A stretch of 8,267 bases of DNA from NCBI GenBank assembly GCA_016866635.1, contig VGLT01000039.1:1-8267 (forward strand). Reading direction: 5' to 3'. The DNA comes from Candidatus Uhrbacteria bacterium. Lineage in GTDB: Bacteria; Patescibacteriota; Patescibacteriia; 2-12-FULL-60-25. The notes under the pieces were generated by a model, which saw nothing but the letters and a program-made list of their open reading frames with translations, was not told the origin of the DNA and ran no database searches. Positions 6,136-8,267 of the stretch are shown one piece after another; position 1 is the stretch's first letter, and the number at the start of each line of letters is the position of its first letter. A program made the position numbers and the translations under genes.

Positions 6136-8267
6136 ATGAGTCATCACCGCTCTCGTTTCGCACGTTTTTTCACCCTTTTCTTGTTTTTTGTTGTGACAGG
6201 AGTGTTTGTGTTTGGCGAGCCAGCGGCGGCCCTTTTTGAAAATAATCCAGCTGGGGGTGCCGGGATTGGAATGCCAATGATGATGACGGGGAGTTTGGTA
6301 GAAATGGCAAACAATGGGTATAAAAATATTGTGAGTCAGATTACACGCGCGGGAGTCGTTGCTTTTTTCAATGCCTTGCAAAATTTCGCTGGAACACTTG
6401 CGTATGATGCCGCTAACTATATTGCGTCTGGTGGAAAGGGGCAGGACGCGGTCTATTACAAAAAAGGGTTTGGAAATTATTTAAAGGATGTTGCATCTGA
6501 CGCCGCTGGAGAATTTATCGGCGGGTTGTCTGATTCTGATTTCTTCCGCAAAGCGGGATTTGATTTGTGTAAACCCAGGGACCCACGTCTCATGATTAAT
6601 TTGCAAGTCAATTTAGGGAATTTTTTTCCAGGTCAGCAAGGACAATTTAGTCGACCTAAACCACGGTGTGATTATCAAGAGATTGTAAAAAATTACAGCG
6701 CTCTGTATCAAACCATGAGCAATGAGGACGCGTATAAGAATGCGTCGATCAGTTTAAGTACCGAGCAAAGCGATATCGGCACCATGGCACAGATTTTTAC
6801 TACCTATCAACAGCAGATCACGAGTAAGATTGACGGTGCTTCAAAGACGCGTACCGAAGGTCAGGGATATAAGGATATCCAGGGGTATGTGTCTGGGTAT
6901 ACCAAAACACCAAGTCAAGTTGTAAAAGAAACAACAAATGAACAGGTGATTCGCAAACCCGGTCAGACAGAGCTTGCGCAGACCGGTGCAATTTTGACAA
7001 ATGCGTTTAAAGAAGGCCCGATTCAGCTTGCGGTGTACACGGCTTCCGTGTTTTTAAATACGCTGACGTCGAAGTTCATGAAGCGTATTTTTGAAAAGGG
7101 TCTTGGTCCGATTACGTTTACCGCTGTAAACGTGAATGGGGTGGACACGGTTGTTACGGCTGGTAAGACCGATGCGCGCTCGGCAAATATCGATTTACGC
7201 ACGCCAAATCTTCAAAAGGTCGCGACCTTTGAGGTGATGGCAGAGCTCATCGCGTGTCCGCAACCGCCGACACCGCGTGGGTTATGGAATTGTACGATTG
7301 ATCAGCCGTTTGCGCAGGCGATTCAAACCCAGGGCGATCAAGGAGGGTTTACGATTGGCGAGGCGCTGGCAAAAGACTTATTGCACAAGACTTGGAAACT
7401 TATCCCATCAGACGCGGCTCATGTCAAAGACAACCAATCCTTAGATTGCTTCTTGCAAAATTACTGCGCCTCCAATCTCCAGAAACTTCGTTTGAATCGT
7501 ATTTTGCCGGTGGGATTTGAGTTTGCGGCTAATTCAGAGGCAAACAAGGAGCGTTGTGCGAGCGCGCAAGGGTGTGTCACATTGCAGGAAGTTGTGGACG
7601 GATTTACGGATTGTAATGACAAAGGGGAGTTGGATCGTGAGCATCCTTGGTGTCATTTGATAGATTCTAATTGGGTGATTACATCCGTGCCTCAACAGTG
7701 TTTGACCAGTGGATATAGCGAAACGCTTCTTTCCAACAGCATTGATCAACGCAAGGAAGAATGTCAGGACGTGCAAAGCTGTCTTAAGCGAAATAATAAA
7801 GGACAGTGTGTCGGCGGGTATGGCTATTGTTTGGCGGACAAGACCGTCTATCGCTTTACGGCAGATGAATGTCCGGTGCAATATGCCAGCTGTCGCGTGT
7901 ATCAGAATCGTGCCGGAGAACAGGTTTCCTATCTGCGCAACACGCTCGACTATGCACAGTGTACGGCGGATAATGTCGGATGTTTGTGGTACGCGACCGA
8001 GCGGAATGCGACGAGCACCGAGTGGATCGGCACAACCTCAACCGGCCCACGCGTCTATTTTGATAAAACGTTGGTTCCCTGTGATGCGGCTAATGAAGGA
8101 TGTACAAAATTGCATCAGATGAATGTTGGTCAATCCGCACTCAACCTGCTGTTAAATTCATCGTTTGAAAAATTTGCCCCAAATTCAACAACGCTACTGG
8201 CAGATTGGAAAACAGACATTGAGCTTACCGTTCCGAAGGTACAAGCAGGAACACCAGCATTAGACGG
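6136..8267 (+). CDS. Large secreted Cys-rich surface protein, partial (3' end outside window)
   Basis: An open frame from ATG 6136 to the window end, 710 codons with no stop. The N-terminus is a signal peptide: basic HHRSRFAR (3-10), hydrophobic 11-26, and a cleavage site after AAA (30-32). No further membrane segment is convincing. The first 370 residues hold two Cys (145, 178) and look alpha-helical in places. Residues 374-656 hold 19 Cys, mostly as seven close pairs: 438/444, 474/480 and 543/549 (C-x5-C), then 558/565, 579/586, 609/616 and 649/656 (C-x6-C), often with Gly or Ser before the second Cys. From N674 the sequence NSSFE, then a Trp, resembles the opening strand of galactose-binding-like jelly-roll modules; this is inference, since the fold is cut. 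It probably forms an operon with the calcium-loop gene (three-base gap). I do not recognise a named family; a surface or attachment role is likely but unproven. Confidence 0.85.
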   Translation, partial: MSHHRSRFARFFTLFLFFVVTGVFVFGEPAAALFENNPAGGAGIGMPMMMTGSLVEMANNGYKNIVSQITRAGVVAFFNALQNFAGTLAYDAANYIASGGKGQDAVYYKKGFGNYLKDVASDAAGEFIGGLSDSDFFRKAGFDLCKPRDPRLMINLQVNLGNFFPGQQGQFSRPKPRCDYQEIVKNYSALYQTMSNEDAYKNASISLSTEQSDIGTMAQIFTTYQQQITSKIDGASKTRTEGQGYKDIQGYVSGYTKTPSQVVKETTNEQVIRKPGQTELAQTGAILTNAFKEGPIQLAVYTASVFLNTLTSKFMKRIFEKGLGPITFTAVNVNGVDTVVTAGKTDARSANIDLRTPNLQKVATFEVMAELIACPQPPTPRGLWNCTIDQPFAQAIQTQGDQGGFTIGEALAKDLLHKTWKLIPSDAAHVKDNQSLDCFLQNYCASNLQKLRLNRILPVGFEFAANSEANKERCASAQGCVTLQEVVDGFTDCNDKGELDREHPWCHLIDSNWVITSVPQQCLTSGYSETLLSNSIDQRKEECQDVQSCLKRNNKGQCVGGYGYCLADKTVYRFTADECPVQYASCRVYQNRAGEQVSYLRNTLDYAQCTADNVGCLWYATERNATSTEWIGTTSTGPRVYFDKTLVPCDAANEGCTKLHQMNVGQSALNLLLNSSFEKFAPNSTTLLADWKTDIELTVPKVQAGTPALD

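Noticed and set aside
7534..8122. Open frames on both strands inside the Cys-rich gene (for example + 7709-8122)
   Set aside because: They lie wholly within the long signal-peptide-bearing frame that begins at 6136 and show no protein-like motifs of their own.

Overview
The window looks like chromosomal DNA from a bacterium of the candidate phyla radiation (Patescibacteria); this is an inference from gene style, not from a marker gene. The signs are compact gene spacing, weak or absent Shine-Dalgarno sequences, a VanW/G5 envelope protein, a thrombospondin-type-3 calcium-loop protein and a very long Cys-rich secreted protein, all on moderate-GC DNA. TGA works as a stop at the ends of trxA and gdhA, so the code is standard and not the TGA=Gly code of Gracilibacteria/Absconditabacteria.

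Layout. (1) 15-1257, + strand: thioredoxin and thioredoxin reductase, one base apart, a complete NADPH-to-dithiol reducing system. (2) 1259-1307: seven tandem 7-bp units filling the gap and running into the ribosome binding site of the next gene. (3) 1316-2539, + strand: Glu/Leu-type amino-acid dehydrogenase, closed by a strong intrinsic terminator. (4) 2545-2742: a gap without protein genes that holds, on the - strand, a sigma70-like promoter, a long self-complementary RNA of about 160 nt capped by a UCCG tetraloop, and the same terminator read in the other direction. I read this as an independent small-RNA gene of unassigned family; it is the most interesting object here. (5) 5309 down to 2791, - strand: Hsp20 small heat shock protein, a small unrecognised beta-rich protein, and a membrane-anchored VanW-domain protein whose start overlaps the previous stop (ATGA). 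(6) 5371 to the window end, + strand, divergent from hsp20: a membrane-anchored protein with two thrombospondin-type-3 calcium loops, then 3 bases later a secreted protein open for 710 codons and cut by the window end, with 21 Cys mostly in C-x5/6-C pairs.

How it fits together. The left part is cytoplasmic redox and amino-acid metabolism. The right part is cell-envelope and surface biology: VanW/G5 wall-associated protein, calcium-loop protein and disulfide-rich surface protein. The small RNA sits between two convergent transcription units and shares one bidirectional terminator with them.
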